Shown in pieces: positions 22,101 through 31,752 of a stretch of DNA of 64,000 bases. Source of the DNA: Elgaria multicarinata webbii (taxonomy: Eukaryota > Chordata > Lepidosauria > Squamata > Anguidae). The stretch is taken from the NCBI RefSeq assembly GCF_023053635.1, contig NC_086179.1, forward strand, positions 2,432,001 through 2,496,000, in the 5' to 3' direction. Each line of letters opens with the position of its first letter. Position 1 is the stretch's first letter. The translations under genes and the position numbers were made by a program. The notes beneath the pieces were generated by a model. That model was not told where the DNA came from and ran no database searches. It saw nothing but the letters and a program-made list of their open reading frames with translations.

Positions 22101-23848
22101 CCCAGCTCTACAACCCACCCAAACCGCAGGGGAAAAAAAAACCCAAGGAGCTTTCACCAGTTCTCCTTCCGAGCTCCCAATTAAAAGACTGGCTTTGTAC
22201 TCCTGGCAGTGGGCCGTGCATTTTCCCCAGGGCATGGCTGCAGAGATGCGCAGGTAGCACGCGTGTCCCCACTGGATCCAAGGCTCTTCGCACACTTTAC
22301 AACTCAAAGCTGGGGAGAGAAAGGGCAGGGGGTGAGGCTGGCTGCTCTGCTCCACCCCAACCCCCAGCAACGGTCCAGAATGCTCCCCTTCCCCAACACT
22401 CATGCACTCCAACCAAAATGTAAGTTAAAATAATAAAGCCCTGACCCCTCTCTCCCCAACCCCCGATTCCTCCCAGCTCAGTTCCTTCCCTCTACTGATA
22501 CCCGCTACTTGCAGGGAGGAGAGAAGAAGCCAAGACTGGAGGCCACACCTCCCGCAGTCTCGGGACAATCTCGAGACTGTGTGAAGTATCGGATTTTCTT
22601 AGGGATTATTTATCCCTGGAAAAACCCGTTCTCGTCCTCCCTCCCTCCCAGGAGTCCCTGTGCATCATTTGGACGCACAGGGACTCGGCTGTGACCAGCC
22701 CGGATTTGGGGGCAGGTGTAGAAACGGCCTAAGGTTCCTCATAAGCTTACGAGGCAACCGGGATGATCAGGGGTCTGCAAACAAAGCCCTATGAAGAGAG
22801 ACTGAAAGAACTGGGCATGTTCAGCCTGAAAGAACTGGGCATGTTTAGCATGTTTAGCCTTCAATTATCCATTGAAGATGGAGGGGAGACATGAGAGCAC
22901 TCTTCAAATACTTAAAAGGTCGTCACACAGAGGAGGGCCAGGATCTCTTCTCGATCCTCCCAGAGTGCAGGACACGGAATAACGGGCTCAAGTTAAAGGA
23001 AGGCAGATTCCAGCTGGACATCAGGAAAAACTTCCTGACTGTTAGAGCAGTACGACAATGGAACCGGTGACCTAGGGAGGTGGTGGGCTCTCCCACACTA
23101 GAGGCCTTCAAGAGGCAGCTGGACAACCATCTGTCAGGGATGCTTTAGGGTGGAGTCCTGCATTGAGCAGGGGGTGGACTAGATGGCCTTCTGGCACCTT
23201 CCAACTCTACTATTCTATGATTCTATGATTCTACGATGCCCATGAACATAGATGGCTGTAGAAGTATATTAGACAAATCCATGGGGAATCATGTGATCAA
23301 TGGCTACTAGTCCTGATGGCTGCTATGTTCCACCTCCAATATTAGAGGCAGTATGCCTTTGTACACCAGTTGCTGGGAGATATAAGTGGGAGGGTGTTGT
23401 TGCACTCGTGTGCTTCCCATGAGTTTTCCAGAGACATCTCCTGGGCCACTGTGGGAAACTGGATCCTGGAACAAATAGTACAAGTGCAGGATCTCCAGTA
23501 CAGGATTGCACCATCAGTCTTCATAAAACATTTTTGTTATATCTTGCAATTCTAAATGTTTCATTCTAAGCACTATTTAATTGTATTGAAAAATCTGCTT
23601 CCAGACATCTTTGCTGAGTTGAGGTTAAGCTTTTTTGGTTCCTTCTAAGCCCGTTGAATTAGCCCCACCTCCAGGGCAAGATACATTTTTACAGCTCATC
23701 TGGGACTCAGCACCTCTTAAAAGCTGCTGGATTCAATCTCAGAATGGGGCATCAGCTGCTGTTTTTCTTCTGCTTTCTAGGGTATATGCTCTGGAACGAT
23801 GAGAGCTGCAAATCGGAGCGTGCTTTCCTCTGCAGGTACAAACTCTAG
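17128..23848 (+). CDS. C-type lectin 2, secreted single-CRD, mannose-type (5 coding exons)
   Basis: Coding exons: 17,128-17,185, 17,820-17,914, 20,338-20,478, 21,702-21,816 and 23,781-23,848. GT/AG junctions and phases 1, 0, 0, 1 are identical to gene 1, and the joined frame is 158 aa. Residues 1-20 are the signal peptide (MGLPPYSSLGFLAVAFLLKG). The CRD keeps WIGL (90-93), EPN (119-121) and WND (141-143), so Ca2+-dependent mannose-type binding is expected from family knowledge. Expected disulfides are C26-C37, C54-C154 and C129-C146; C25 is an additional N-terminal cysteine that could link subunits (inference). Exon 3 is six bases longer than in gene 1. Sequence and intron similarity show a tandem duplication with gene 1. 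Introns carry LINEs, a Harbinger-like MITE and a 520-bp hAT element. Confidence 0.88.
18285..18665 (+). repeat. CR1/L3-like LINE, 3' end
   Basis: Runs from aagaagtacttcttcacaca through aatctggatggctttaaaag and ctggggaacatgggtgtgtg to gatggacccttggtctgatc. It lies in intron 2 of lectin gene 2. Confidence 0.8.
18666..18745 (-). repeat. tRNA-derived SINE head
   Basis: On the - strand it reads as a tRNA-like promoter: A-box-like agctcagtgtgatggagcac, then B-box-like ggttcccgatttgatcccca. Only the tRNA-like part remains. Confidence 0.55.
19059..19440. repeat. (ATT)n microsatellite with LINE-tail-like sequence
   Basis: A run of ATT units at 19,060-19,110 is followed by tttatttgttacccacctct and ccctttggatccaggtgggg. 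This is the reverse-strand 3' tail style of the L2-related families. The downstream half is diverged and unassigned. Confidence 0.5.
19498..20017. mobile_element. Non-autonomous hAT element, 520 bp, same ends as the 10.7-kb hAT
   Basis: The left end TAGGGATGTGCTCCGCT and the right end GGGGTCCGTGCACACCCCTA are identical to the corresponding ends of the element at 43,853-54,555. The 8-bp GCAAGTAG flanks both sides exactly (19,490-19,497 and 20,018-20,025). The interior is GC-rich with an inverted pair near the middle (ttcaattgaggccctggttg and its inverse) and GCGGAG-type subterminal motifs. There is no transposase. It is presumably mobilised in trans by the larger element's transposase (inference). 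It sits in intron 2 of lectin gene 2. Confidence 0.92.
21508..21647. mobile_element. Harbinger-like MITE, 140 bp
   Basis: The ends are ggccatggctagacc and ggtctagctaaggcc. The left half is nearly identical to the copy at 5457. It is flanked by TGA on the left and TTA on the right, a TWA-type duplication with one change. It lies in intron 3 of lectin gene 2, at about the same place as the copy in gene 1's intron 3, so it may predate the gene duplication. Confidence 0.78.
21855..21958 (-). repeat. CR1 LINE, short 3' end
   Basis: Only octamers, 3' UTR and the last few codons remain. Confidence 0.85.
21959..22764. other. Intron 4 segment of lectin gene 2, mostly unassigned
   Basis: A short hairpin lies at about 22,020-22,050 (acttcctctttcacctctc and gagagaaagaggaagt). 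Around 22,570-22,735 there are blocks like those of the Harbinger-type MITEs (cagggactcgg, agaaacggcctaagg), but no clean ends. Open frames up to 126 codons show no domain. Confidence 0.4.
22765..23243 (+). repeat. CR1 LINE, 3' end
   Basis: Begins in the region encoding [15 protein letters not shown]-like sequence, with a small local duplication of the ctgggcatgtt segment. It then runs through the standard C-terminus and octamers. Confidence 0.88.
23255..23515 (+). repeat. CR1/L3-like LINE, 3' end
   Basis: Contains caatggctactagtcctgat, cctccaatattagaggcagt, accagttgctgggagatata and tgggaaactggatcctgg. Diverged. Confidence 0.7.
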
Positions 23849-24087
23849 GACAGGGAACTGCTTCACCTGTTAAGCATTTGAGGAGGGGCCACGAAGATGA
23901 CAGACCCAACAGGCAATGGGGTCTCTGCACAAGGAGAGGATGCCTTCCTGCCAAGAACCCAGATCTACACCCTTGTGTTTTAACGTACTGTCTGTGTTGG
24001 TTGGCTGTGGGTTAGTTTGTTTATGTCTCTTGACTGTAGATTAGCGTTAACACCAGTTAAACGCTGCCCTCATTTCTTTGTTAATTG

Positions 24088-24093
24088 AATAAA
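24088..24093 (+). promoter_or_regulatory. Poly(A) signal of lectin gene 2
   Basis: AATAAA in gttaattgaataaaattaaa, about 240 bases after the stop. The paralogous position in gene 1 reads AATAAG, and the site used in gene 1 is lost here. Confidence 0.55.
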
Positions 24094-24327
24094 ATTAAAT
24101 CTGATTCTAATATTAGCCTCTTTATGGTCCAAATTGCAGCCCACACGAATGGCACAAGCTCTGTTCATTCTATAGGATGATGGAGCCAGTTTATTAGAGT
24201 ATCAGAGGGAAAGCAGCATTAACTATTTAATAGTAAACATTAAACGTGCGTTCCTCTGCAAGTACAAACTTCAGTGAAGGCAGCTACTTCTCATCTCCAG
24301 AGGCTGTTCAGCATCTGAGGAGGGGCC

Positions 24328-24393
24328 ATCAGGGGGTTGGACTCGATGGTCTTGTAGGCCCCTTCCAACTCTGCTATTCTATGATTCTATGAC
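24328..24393 (+). repeat. CR1 LINE, 3' UTR only
   Basis: Starts at agggggttggactcgatggt and ends in attctatgattctatg, inserted in the relic 3' UTR. Confidence 0.85.
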
Positions 24394-24479
24394 GGATTCA
24401 ACAGGCAAGGGGGTCTCTGCACAAGGAAAGGATGCCTTCCTGCCAAGAACCCCAATGTACGCTGTTGTGTTTTAACATA

Positions 24480-24609
24480 GGGCCCATCCACACATCGTAC
24501 TCAGTCCGCTTCCATCCGCCCCCAGTGCACCCCGAAAACGATCGTGTAACTTGCCTGTAAAAGAGACGAGGAAGAGGCGTCCTTGCTGGTGCCGCTGCCG
24601 CTACCCACC

Positions 24610-24656
<47 letters not shown>

Positions 24657-25373
24657 TATATAGCACCATCAATGTACATGGTGCTGTACAGAGTAAAACA
24701 GAAAATCGCAAGACCCTGCCGCATAGGCTTACAATCTAATAAAATCATAGTAAAGCAATAAGGAGGGGAAGAGAATGCAAACAAGCACTGGGTAGGGTAA
24801 ACAGGCACAGGGTAGGGTAAAACTAACAGTATAAAGTCCAAGCAACATCAAGTTTTAAAAGCTTTAGGAAAAAGAAAAGTTTTTAGCTGAGCTTTAAAAG
24901 CTGCGGTTGAACTTGTGGATCTCAGATGTTCTGGAAGAGCGTTCCAGGCGTAAGGGGCAGCAGAGGAAAATGGACGAAGCCGAGCAAGGGAAGTAGAGAC
25001 CCTAGGGCAGGCGAGAAACATGGCATCAGAGGAGCGAAGAGCACGAGTGGGGCAATAGTGTGAGATGAGAGAGGAGAGATAGGAAGGAGCTAGACCATGA
25101 AAAGCTTTGAAGGTCGACAGGAGAAGTTTATATTGGATTCTGAGGTGAATTGGAAGCCAATGAAGAGATTTCAGAAGTGGAGTAACATGGTCAGAGCGGC
25201 GAGCCAAGAAGATGATCTTAGCGGCAGAGTGGTGGGAGGGAGAGCTCAGCAGAAGAAGGCGGGCCGGCAAGGACGCCTCTTCCTCGTCTCTTTTACAGGC
25301 AAGTTACACGATCGTTTTCGGGGTGCACTGGGGGCGGATGGAAGCGGCCTGAGTACGACGTGTGGAATCCCCC
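24480..25373. mobile_element. Foldback DNA transposon split by an L2 insertion
   Basis: The two arms are about 130 bases and near-perfect inverted copies: left cacatcgtactcagtccgct, right gcggcctgagtacgacgtgt. They share gatcgtgtaacttgcctgta and its inverse. The right outer end is ggaatccccc and the left is gggcccatcc. The L2-like LINE at 24,610-25,232 lies between the arms. A related uninterrupted copy is at 27,625-27,909. Confidence 0.8.
24610..25232 (-). repeat. L2-like LINE, 3' end with (ATT)n tail
   Basis: Read on the - strand it encodes the L2 RT C-terminus (HHSAAKIIFLARRSDHVTPL, then LHWLPIHLRIQYKLLL) and ends NALPEHLRSTSSTAAFKAQL. A 3' UTR, tatatagcaccatcaatgta read in reverse, and an (ATT)n tract follow. 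It is nearly identical to the copy at 61,948-62,960. Confidence 0.88.
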
Positions 25374-25672
25374 ACTCTCTCTGTTTAGGTTGGCTGTGGG
25401 TTAGTTTGTTTATGTCTCTTGACAGTAGATTAGCTTAACACCCACCCCCCCGTCCTCATTTCTTTGTTAATTGAATAAGATTAAAGGGATTTGATTTATT
25501 ATTGTCTTTATGGTCCAAAGAAAACTGGTGGGAGTGGGGCAGAAGAGGAACCCACACAGGTCATATTAGGCATGCAGTCCGGAAGTTCCCCGTTCCATTT
25601 TTAGAGGCTAATCAACTGCCTCCTTCTCTGATTTTTCCGTGGAACTTGTGGGTGAAGTTCTTGGGCATTAGC

Positions 25673-26263
25673 TAGGGTGACTATATGACTAGATTTGCCC
25701 AGATTTGTCCAGGTTTTTGGTGACAAATCCAGGAGGGGGAGGGGAAATCCGGATTTTTCCAATCTTCCCCAGCCAAAGAGCAGCTCTAATGAGAATTAAC
25801 AAAAATGCTTATAATTCTGTCATTTTTAAAGATAAAGACATGAAACTTGGCACAATAGTAGCACTTAGGAAGGGCTTTAGTCATTCCAAATTTGAAACAG
25901 ATCTGTTTATCCATTGATTTTTTAGGATTTTTTTAATAATTGAGGTTTTAAAATTATTATTTTTAAAATCATCATTTTTAAAGATAAAGAGATGAAACTT
26001 CACACCATGATAGGTTTTAGGTAGAGCTTTAGCCATACCAAATTTGAAACAGATTCATTCATCCATTGATTTTTTAGGAATTTTTTAAAAATTGAGGTTT
26101 TAAAATTATTTTGTAGAACAGATTTGTCTTAAATGTGTGCTGTAAAATCAGACATGTGACCAAGGCTATGTTTGGGTGGGCACGCCCCCTTGGTGCTAGA
26201 CATGCCCCCTTGGGTGCCGACCATGTTGTCCTCCTTTTTGGTTTCCAAAATATGGTCACCCTA
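25673..26263. mobile_element. TAGGGTGACC-family element, 591 bp, 7-bp target duplication
   Basis: The ends are tagggtgactatatg and tatggtcaccctа-type sequence (TAGGGTGAC / GTCACCCTA). CATTAGC occurs exactly on both sides (25,666-25,672 and 26,264-26,270). The interior differs from the 320-bp members and carries a repeated block (aagataaagacatgaaactt, gattttttaggattttttta) in two copies. Confidence 0.8.
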
Positions 26264-26702
26264 CATTAGCTGAGAGGAAAGTTTGAATGTGACACGTGGA
26301 CCCTAAATCCTCTGCCGTGGGCATTAGCTGAGAGAAGAAATGGTGGACAACTTGTCCTGACTCAGATGGTTTCCTGCCAGCTCCCCTGCAGAAGTCAGGT
26401 TAAATCAATTGCATCTTCAACGCCATGGTGAACATTTGTGGCTCATAGGCTGTACCCGTTTTTGAGACAACAAAATAGCTCGAGGGCACATCTAACTGAA
26501 TATCTAGTTAAATAAACACCATTACATTTTGAAGCCATATACAAAGTTAATGTGTTTGGGACACCCTATAAAAGCAGGGAGGGCAGGGCCACCACGAGTC
26601 TCTCAATGGTGGGTGGTTTTCCTAGCTCACCCACCCAGCCGTGAGGCAGCTGGACCAGGAGAAACTAGACACACTCAGGGCTGCCTGCTTGGATGGAGAT
26701 TT
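26264..26702. other. Intergenic, nothing recognised
   Basis: The short string gggcattagctgagag recurs at about 26,320, echoing the target site at 26,264. No gene or named repeat was seen. Confidence 0.4.
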
Positions 26703-27064
26703 CATAGAATCATAAAATCATAGACTGGTAGAGTTGGAAGGGGCCTACAAGGCCATTGAGTCCAACCCCCCTACTCAATGCAGGAATCCACGTCACAGCA
26801 TCCCTGACAGATGGTTGTCCAGCTGCCTCTTGAAGGCCTCTAGTGTGGGAGAGCCCACCACCTCCCTAGGTAACTGATTCCATTGTCGCACTGCTCTAAC
26901 AGTAAGGAAGTTTTTCCTGATGTCCAGCTGGAATCTGGCTTCCTTTAACTTGAGCCCTTTATTCCGTGTCCTGCACTCTGGGAGGATCGGGAAGAGATCC
27001 TGGCCCTCCTCTGTGTGACAACCTTTCAAGTATTTGAAGAGTGCTATCATCTCTCCCCTCAATT
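26703..27064 (-). repeat. CR1 LINE, 3' end
   Basis: Reverse-strand CR1 3' end with two octamer units. The RT frame is open for 89 codons ([20 protein letters not shown] to NHLSGML). Confidence 0.92.
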
Positions 27065-27149
27065 TATTATCCCAGAGGAAAACAGAGACACCAAAGAAAG
27101 TGGAAGCTGGTCAGGAGGACAACATACAGTGTGCATAATGTGCCTTATC

Positions 27150-28160
27150 AGCCACGCTCCAAGGGCCACATATAAGTGCATAGTCAAGTCAATACTTTTT
27201 CAGGATGGTTTATTATCAGTCCCCAAAACCTCCCACTGCTATACACACACCTTGCAGCAGACAAAAGGTATGTTTCCTTTGCAAAAACAGATCACATAGT
27301 TCAGGCTGAGTTTGACCTGAGACAGGTGAAATGTCCTTTGGAAGAACATTTATATTTCATAACACAGGATGCATTTCATACCCCCCAAAAAATGTAACAA
27401 TGATTCAGCTTTCAAAAGTAGTAGCAAGGCTTTCCCCCGGGGGACCAAAAGCGATGTTTGAATCATCTGTTTAGAGGAGCATCAAAGGTCTGAACTGGCT
27501 TTAGCCTAGGAAACACCCTCCTTGATTCTTCTCTAGGCTGATCTGGTGCAAGAGTGCAGCACCAGGTCAGGATCCTGCATTTTCAGGATCATTTATTATT
27601 AGTTCCCACCTCACCAACACACTTGGGGGGATTCCACACGTCGTACTGAGGGCGCTTCCATGCGCCCCCAGGCCGCCCCCAAAGCGATCGTGTAGCTTGC
27701 CTGTTCGAAGAGACGAAGAAGAGACTTCTTCCGCTCTCCACCCTGCCTTCTTCCGCCGAGCTTTCCAACCCGGCCGGCGAGGAGGTTGGTGGGTGGCGGC
27801 AGCGGCGGCGGCGGCAAGGACGCCTCTTCCTCGTCTCTTCACAGGCAAGCTACACGACCGCTTTGGGGGCGGCCTGGGGGCACATGGAAGCGCCCTCAGT
27901 AAATCCCCCTTGGTTTGAAAGGTGTGCTTGCTTTGCAAAATGGGAAAGATCTCACAGTTTAGGTTGAGCTCGAACTGAGCCAGGTGGAATGTCCTCTGCA
28001 AGAACATTTTATGTTTCACCACTCAGGATGCATTTCCTACCAAGAAAAAATGGGATGGTCTTCAAAACAAGCAGCAAGGTCCCCCCTGCCCCCACATTGG
28101 ACAAAAAGGGATGTTTGAATTTGCTCTTTTAGAATTAAAACCCAAGCTGGCTTTAGACTA
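27150..28160. repeat. Local direct duplication, second copy carrying a transposon
   Basis: Blocks around 27,200-27,480 (gtttattatcagtccccaaa, gcaaaaacagatcacatag, ggtgaaatgtcctttggaag, caggatgcatttcatacc) recur in order at 27,590-28,130 (tcatttattattagttccca, gcaaaatgggaaagatctca, ggtggaatgtcctctgcaag, caggatgcatttcctacc). The second copy is interrupted by the element at 27,625-27,909. No coding sense was found. Confidence 0.7.
27625..27909. mobile_element. Foldback DNA transposon, 285 bp
   Basis: The ends are ggggggattccacacgtcgt and the inverse-like gcgccctcagtaaatccccc. The arms share gcgatcgtgtagcttgcctg / caggcaagctacacgaccgc. It is the same family as the split element at 24,480-25,373. 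GC-rich, no transposase. Confidence 0.78.
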
Positions 28161-28413
28161 GAATCATAGAATAGCAGAGTTGGAAGGGGCCTACAAGGTC
28201 ATCGAGTCCAACCCCCTGCTCAATGCAGGAATCCACCCTAAAGCATCCCCGACAGATGCTTGTCCAGGTGCCTCTTGAAGGCCTCTAGGGTGGGAGAGGC
28301 CACAACCTCACCAGGCAACTGATTCCATTGTCGCACTGCTCTAACAGTAAGGAAGTTTTTCCTGATGTCCAGCTGGAATCTGGCGTCCTTTAACTTGAGC
28401 CCGTTATTCTGTG
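28160..28413 (-). repeat. CR1 LINE, 3' end
   Basis: Short reverse-strand CR1 3' end whose 5' side stops at ccgttattctgtgtcatag, where the next CR1 begins. It may be the target of the larger copy. Confidence 0.9.
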
Positions 28414-29235
28414 TCATAGAATCATAGAATCATAGAATCATAGAATAGCAGAGTTGGAAGGGGCCTACAAGGCCATCGAGTCCAACCCCCTGCTCAATGC
28501 AGGAATCCACCCTAAAGCATCCCTGACAGATGGTTGTCCAGCTGCCTCTTGAATGCCTCAAGTGTGGGAGAGCCCACCGCCTCCCTAGGTAGCTGATTCC
28601 ACCGTCGCACTGCTCTAACAGTCAGGAAGTTTTTCCTGATGTCCAGCCGGAATCTGGCTTCCTTTAGCTTGAGCCCGTTATTCCGTGTCCTGCACTCTGG
28701 GAGGATCGAGAGGAGATCCTGGCCCTCCTCTGTGTGACAACCTTTTAAGTATTTGAAGACTGCTATCATGTCTCCCCTCAATCTTCTCTTCTCCAGGCTA
28801 AACATGCCCAGTTCTTTCAGTCTCTCTTCATAGGGCTTTGTTTCTAGACCTCTGATCATCCTGGTTGCCCTCTTCTGAACACGCTCCAGCTTGTCTGCGT
28901 CCTTCTTGAATTGTGGAGCCCAGAACTGGACGCAATACTCTAGATGAGGCCTAACCAGGGCCGAATAGAGAGGAACCAGTACCTCACGTGATTTGGAAGC
29001 TATACTTCTATTAATGCAGCCCAAAATAGCATTTGCCTTTCTTGCAGCCATATCACACTGTTGGCTCATATTCAGCTTGTGATCTACAACAATTCCAAGA
29101 TCTTTCTCGTTTGTAGTATTGCTGAGCCAAGTGTCCCCCATCTTGTAACTGTGCCTTTGGTTTCTATTCCCTAAATGTAGAACTTGGCATTTGTCCCTAT
29201 TAAATTTCATTCTGTTGTTAGAATGAGCCAGCCAT
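28414..29235 (-). repeat. CR1 LINE, 0.8-kb portion with a long open RT frame
   Basis: A 232-codon frame runs unbroken on the - strand from MKFNRDKCQVLHLGNRNQRH through WNQLPREAV to NHLSGML, followed by UTR and four octamers. It is the least damaged CR1 piece in the window and therefore a young copy (inference). Confidence 0.93.
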
Positions 29236-29508
29236 ATCGCACGGTTGGCTCATATTCAACTTGCGATCTACAACAAGATCGCAAGATACAACTAGAAACA
29301 TGATCTCTGTTTCTATTCTAGATTGACACACTGCCAGAGTTACAAAAAGGAGGAGATACTGCATAGGAAAAAGGGATGTTGGGGGTAGAGGGTTTGCTCT
29401 CTCTACACTGCAGTGTTCACGGATCTGGGGTGTTGCCAGGTGGAGCCTTAACGTCCCCAGCTGTTGATGATTCATTCATGCTCCAGATGAACCTAATTCA
29501 TGTGGATC
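29236..29508. other. Short unassigned stretch
   Basis: A fragment of the CR1 segment around ctcatattcaacttgcgatc repeats at 29,236-29,275. The rest, to the microsatellite, shows no gene or repeat. Confidence 0.4.
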
Positions 29509-29510
29509 AG

Positions 29511-29565
<55 letters not shown>

Positions 29566-30000
29566 TTGTATCCCGCCTTTTGCCCAATGCTGGGCCTCAA
29601 GGTGGCCTTACAAAGTTTAAAATATACATGGGGGGGGGGAGGAGAGAAACAAAACCATAAACATTTAAAATACACAACAAAATTGTAAGACATTAACATA
29701 GATGGAGGGCCAGACTATTCTCCAAAGGCCTGCTAGAACAAAAAAGTTTTAGCCTGCTTCCGAAAGCCCATCAAGGAGGGAGCCAGCCTAGCTTCCCCGG
29801 GAAGAGAGTTCCAGAGCTCCGGAGCAGCCACCGAGAAGGCCCTCTCCCATGTTCCCACCAAGCGTGCCTGTGAAGATGGTGGGACTGAGAGAAGGGCTTC
29901 TCCAGAAGATCTCAAAGCACGGGCAGGCTCATAAGGGAGAATACGGTCTTTCAGATAACAGGGACCCGAGCCAGATAGGGCTATTCCCCAAAGACATATA
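29509..30000 (-). repeat. L2-like LINE 3' end with (ATT)n
   Basis: An (ATT)n tract at 29,512-29,562 is followed by tgtatcccgccttttgccca and the reverse-strand C-terminus (AFSVAAPELWNSLPGEARLA, GFRKQAKTFLF). This is a different L2-related subfamily from the 24.6-kb copy. Confidence 0.75.
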
Positions 30001-30362
30001 TCGGACCCGATAGGACGGGTCCAAAATATTATCCATGATGCTACTAGAACGGGTCACCCACTGACATTCATTTCACTTCATGTATTCAAGGCCTTTGACT
30101 GTTTGGAATGGCAATATCTGTTAAGAGTTTTACATTATTATCAGCTAAGAACCAAATTTGTGACTGCAATCTCCAAATTATATGTTGCTAATACTGCAAC
30201 AGTGCATACTAACAATATAGACTCTCCACTTATTCATTTGGAACGGGGAGCAAAACAAGGCTGTCCTTTTGTCACCTTTGTTCGTCGCCCTCTGCCTGGA
30301 ACCATTGGCTAATATGATATGTCAACACCCAGGTAGTATCGGATATAGAAGAGGGGGTGAAG

Positions 30363-30611
30363 AACATTTATTTTATTTTTATTTTTAATTTATTTATTAT
30401 TGCATTTATATCCCACCTTTTTTCCTCCAAGGAACCCAAGGCAGCGTACATAATCCTCCTCCTCTCCATTTTATCCTCACAACAACAACCCTGTGAGGCG
30501 GGTTGGGCTGAGAGTCTGTGACTGGCCCAAAGTCACCTGGTGGGTTTCCATGGCCAAGGGGGGACTAGAAGCTGGATCTCCTGACTCCCAGTTCGACACT
30601 CTAGCCACTAC
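30363..30611 (-). repeat. tRNA-derived SINE, near full length
   Basis: On the - strand: gtgtagtggctagagtgtcg (A box region), a B-box-like segment, a core with gactttgggccagtcacaga and cacagggttgttgtgaggat, then gtgggatataaatgcaataa and an A/T-rich tail. It is inserted into L1-like sequence. A related copy lies at 58,750-58,960. Confidence 0.82.
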
Positions 30612-30806
30612 ACAATATGTATGTGGATGACATAATAATTATGCTAGAAGATCCACACCAATCAGTTTCCAATCTAAAGGAAGAACTTAAAAATTTTTGA
30701 CAACTGGCAGGATTAAAAGTTAATTATGAAAAATCTGCCATAATATCATACAATATGCATCCTAACCATCAACATTATATTAGCCATACCTTGGAAATGT
30801 CAGTTA

Positions 30807-31287
30807 GAATCATAGAATCATAGAAGAGTAGAGTTGGAAGGGGCCTACAAGGCCATCGAGTCCAACCCCCTGCTCAGTGCAGGAATCCACCCTACAGCAT
30901 CCCTGACAGATGGCTGTCCAGCTCCCTCTTGAAGGCCTCTAGGGTGGGAGAGCCCACAACCTCCCTAGGTAACTGATTCCATGGTCGTGCTGCTCTAACA
31001 GTCAGGAAGCTTTTCCTGATGTCCTGCCAGAATCTGGCTTCCTGTAACTTGAGCCCATTATTCCCTCCTCTGTGTGACAACCTTTTAAGTATTTGCAGAG
31101 TGCTATCATGTCTCCCCTCAGTCTTCTCTTCATCAGGCTAAACATGCCCAGTTCTTTCAGCCTCTCTTCATAGGGCTTTGTTTCCAGAGCCCTGATCATC
31201 GTGGTTGCCACGCTCCAGCTTCTCTGCATCCTTCTTGAAGTGTGGTGCCCAGAACTGGATGCAATACTCAAGATGAGGCCTAACCAG
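30807..31287 (-). repeat. CR1 LINE, 3' end
   Basis: Reverse CR1 with octamers at 30,807-30,823. The C-terminus has a deletion around 31,065, and the left side continues to acgctccagcttctctgcat. It is nested in the L1-like copy. Confidence 0.9.
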
Positions 31288-31379
31288 AACTTCTTTTAGA
31301 TACCTGGAAATTTATATTCCCAGGAAAATTAACATGCTATTTAAAATAAATTATGCCCCCCTTATTAAAACTATGATTA

Positions 31380-31745
31380 CAAATCTGAAGAAATGGAGGG
31401 GAGGGCTGTTGCAGATGAAGTGTAGTGTTGGAGGCTGAGCCCTGAGAGTGTCTGTCTGCTCCACCCATCCTTAATGGGTGGTTGGTAGTAGGCTCCAATT
31501 ATCATGTTCTTTTTATTCCTTGCCCCATTTATTTTGATCCAGGTGCTCTCGATGGGGCTCCCAGGCTCATCCTCCTGTATTTCTGTGCAGGGACAGGTAT
31601 TTTTAACGTATAGTGCAACTCCGCCTCCCTTTCTATTTCTTCTGTTCTTTTTGAACAAGTTATATCCTTCAATTGCTATATTCCAGTCATGGGAGTCATC
31701 CCACCAAGTTTCAGTTATACCTATCACAGCCCCAATGAAATCACA
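31380..31745 (-). repeat. CR1 LINE, endonuclease-domain fragment
   Basis: On the - strand the frame reads MIGITETWWDDSHDWNIAIE, then GYNLFKKNRRNRKGGGVALY. This is the apurinic-like endonuclease domain of CR1 ORF2, with the ITETWWD motif. It is one of only two CR1 pieces here that are not from the 3' end. Confidence 0.85.
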
Positions 31746-31752
31746 GTGAAGT

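Larger units (their letters stand above)
24243..25520 (+). pseudogene. Relic last exon and 3' UTR of a third tandem lectin copy
   Basis: cgtgcgttcctctgcaagta starts a stretch that reads RAFLCKYKLQ and a stop, matching the end of lectin genes 1 and 2. Homologous 3' UTR pieces follow: gttcagcatctgaggagggg, caacaggcaagggggtctct, gatgccttcctgccaagaac, and after the insertions ggttggctgtgggttagttt and ttgttaattgaataag. The 5' part of exon 5, including WND, and all upstream exons are absent. The relic is split by a CR1 piece at 24,328 and by a foldback transposon at 24,480-25,373 that itself contains an L2. Confidence 0.8.
30050..31390 (+). repeat. L1-like LINE fragment split by a SINE and a CR1
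   Basis: Three blocks read in order on the + strand. 30,060-30,362 encodes an L1-type RT segment with FKAFDCLEWQYLLRVL and LERGAKQGCPF. 30,612-30,806 contains the YVDDIIIMLEDP catalytic motif. 31,288-31,390 reads [12 protein letters not shown] tRNA-derived SINE sits in the first gap and a reverse CR1 in the second. L1 is otherwise not seen in this window. Confidence 0.75.
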
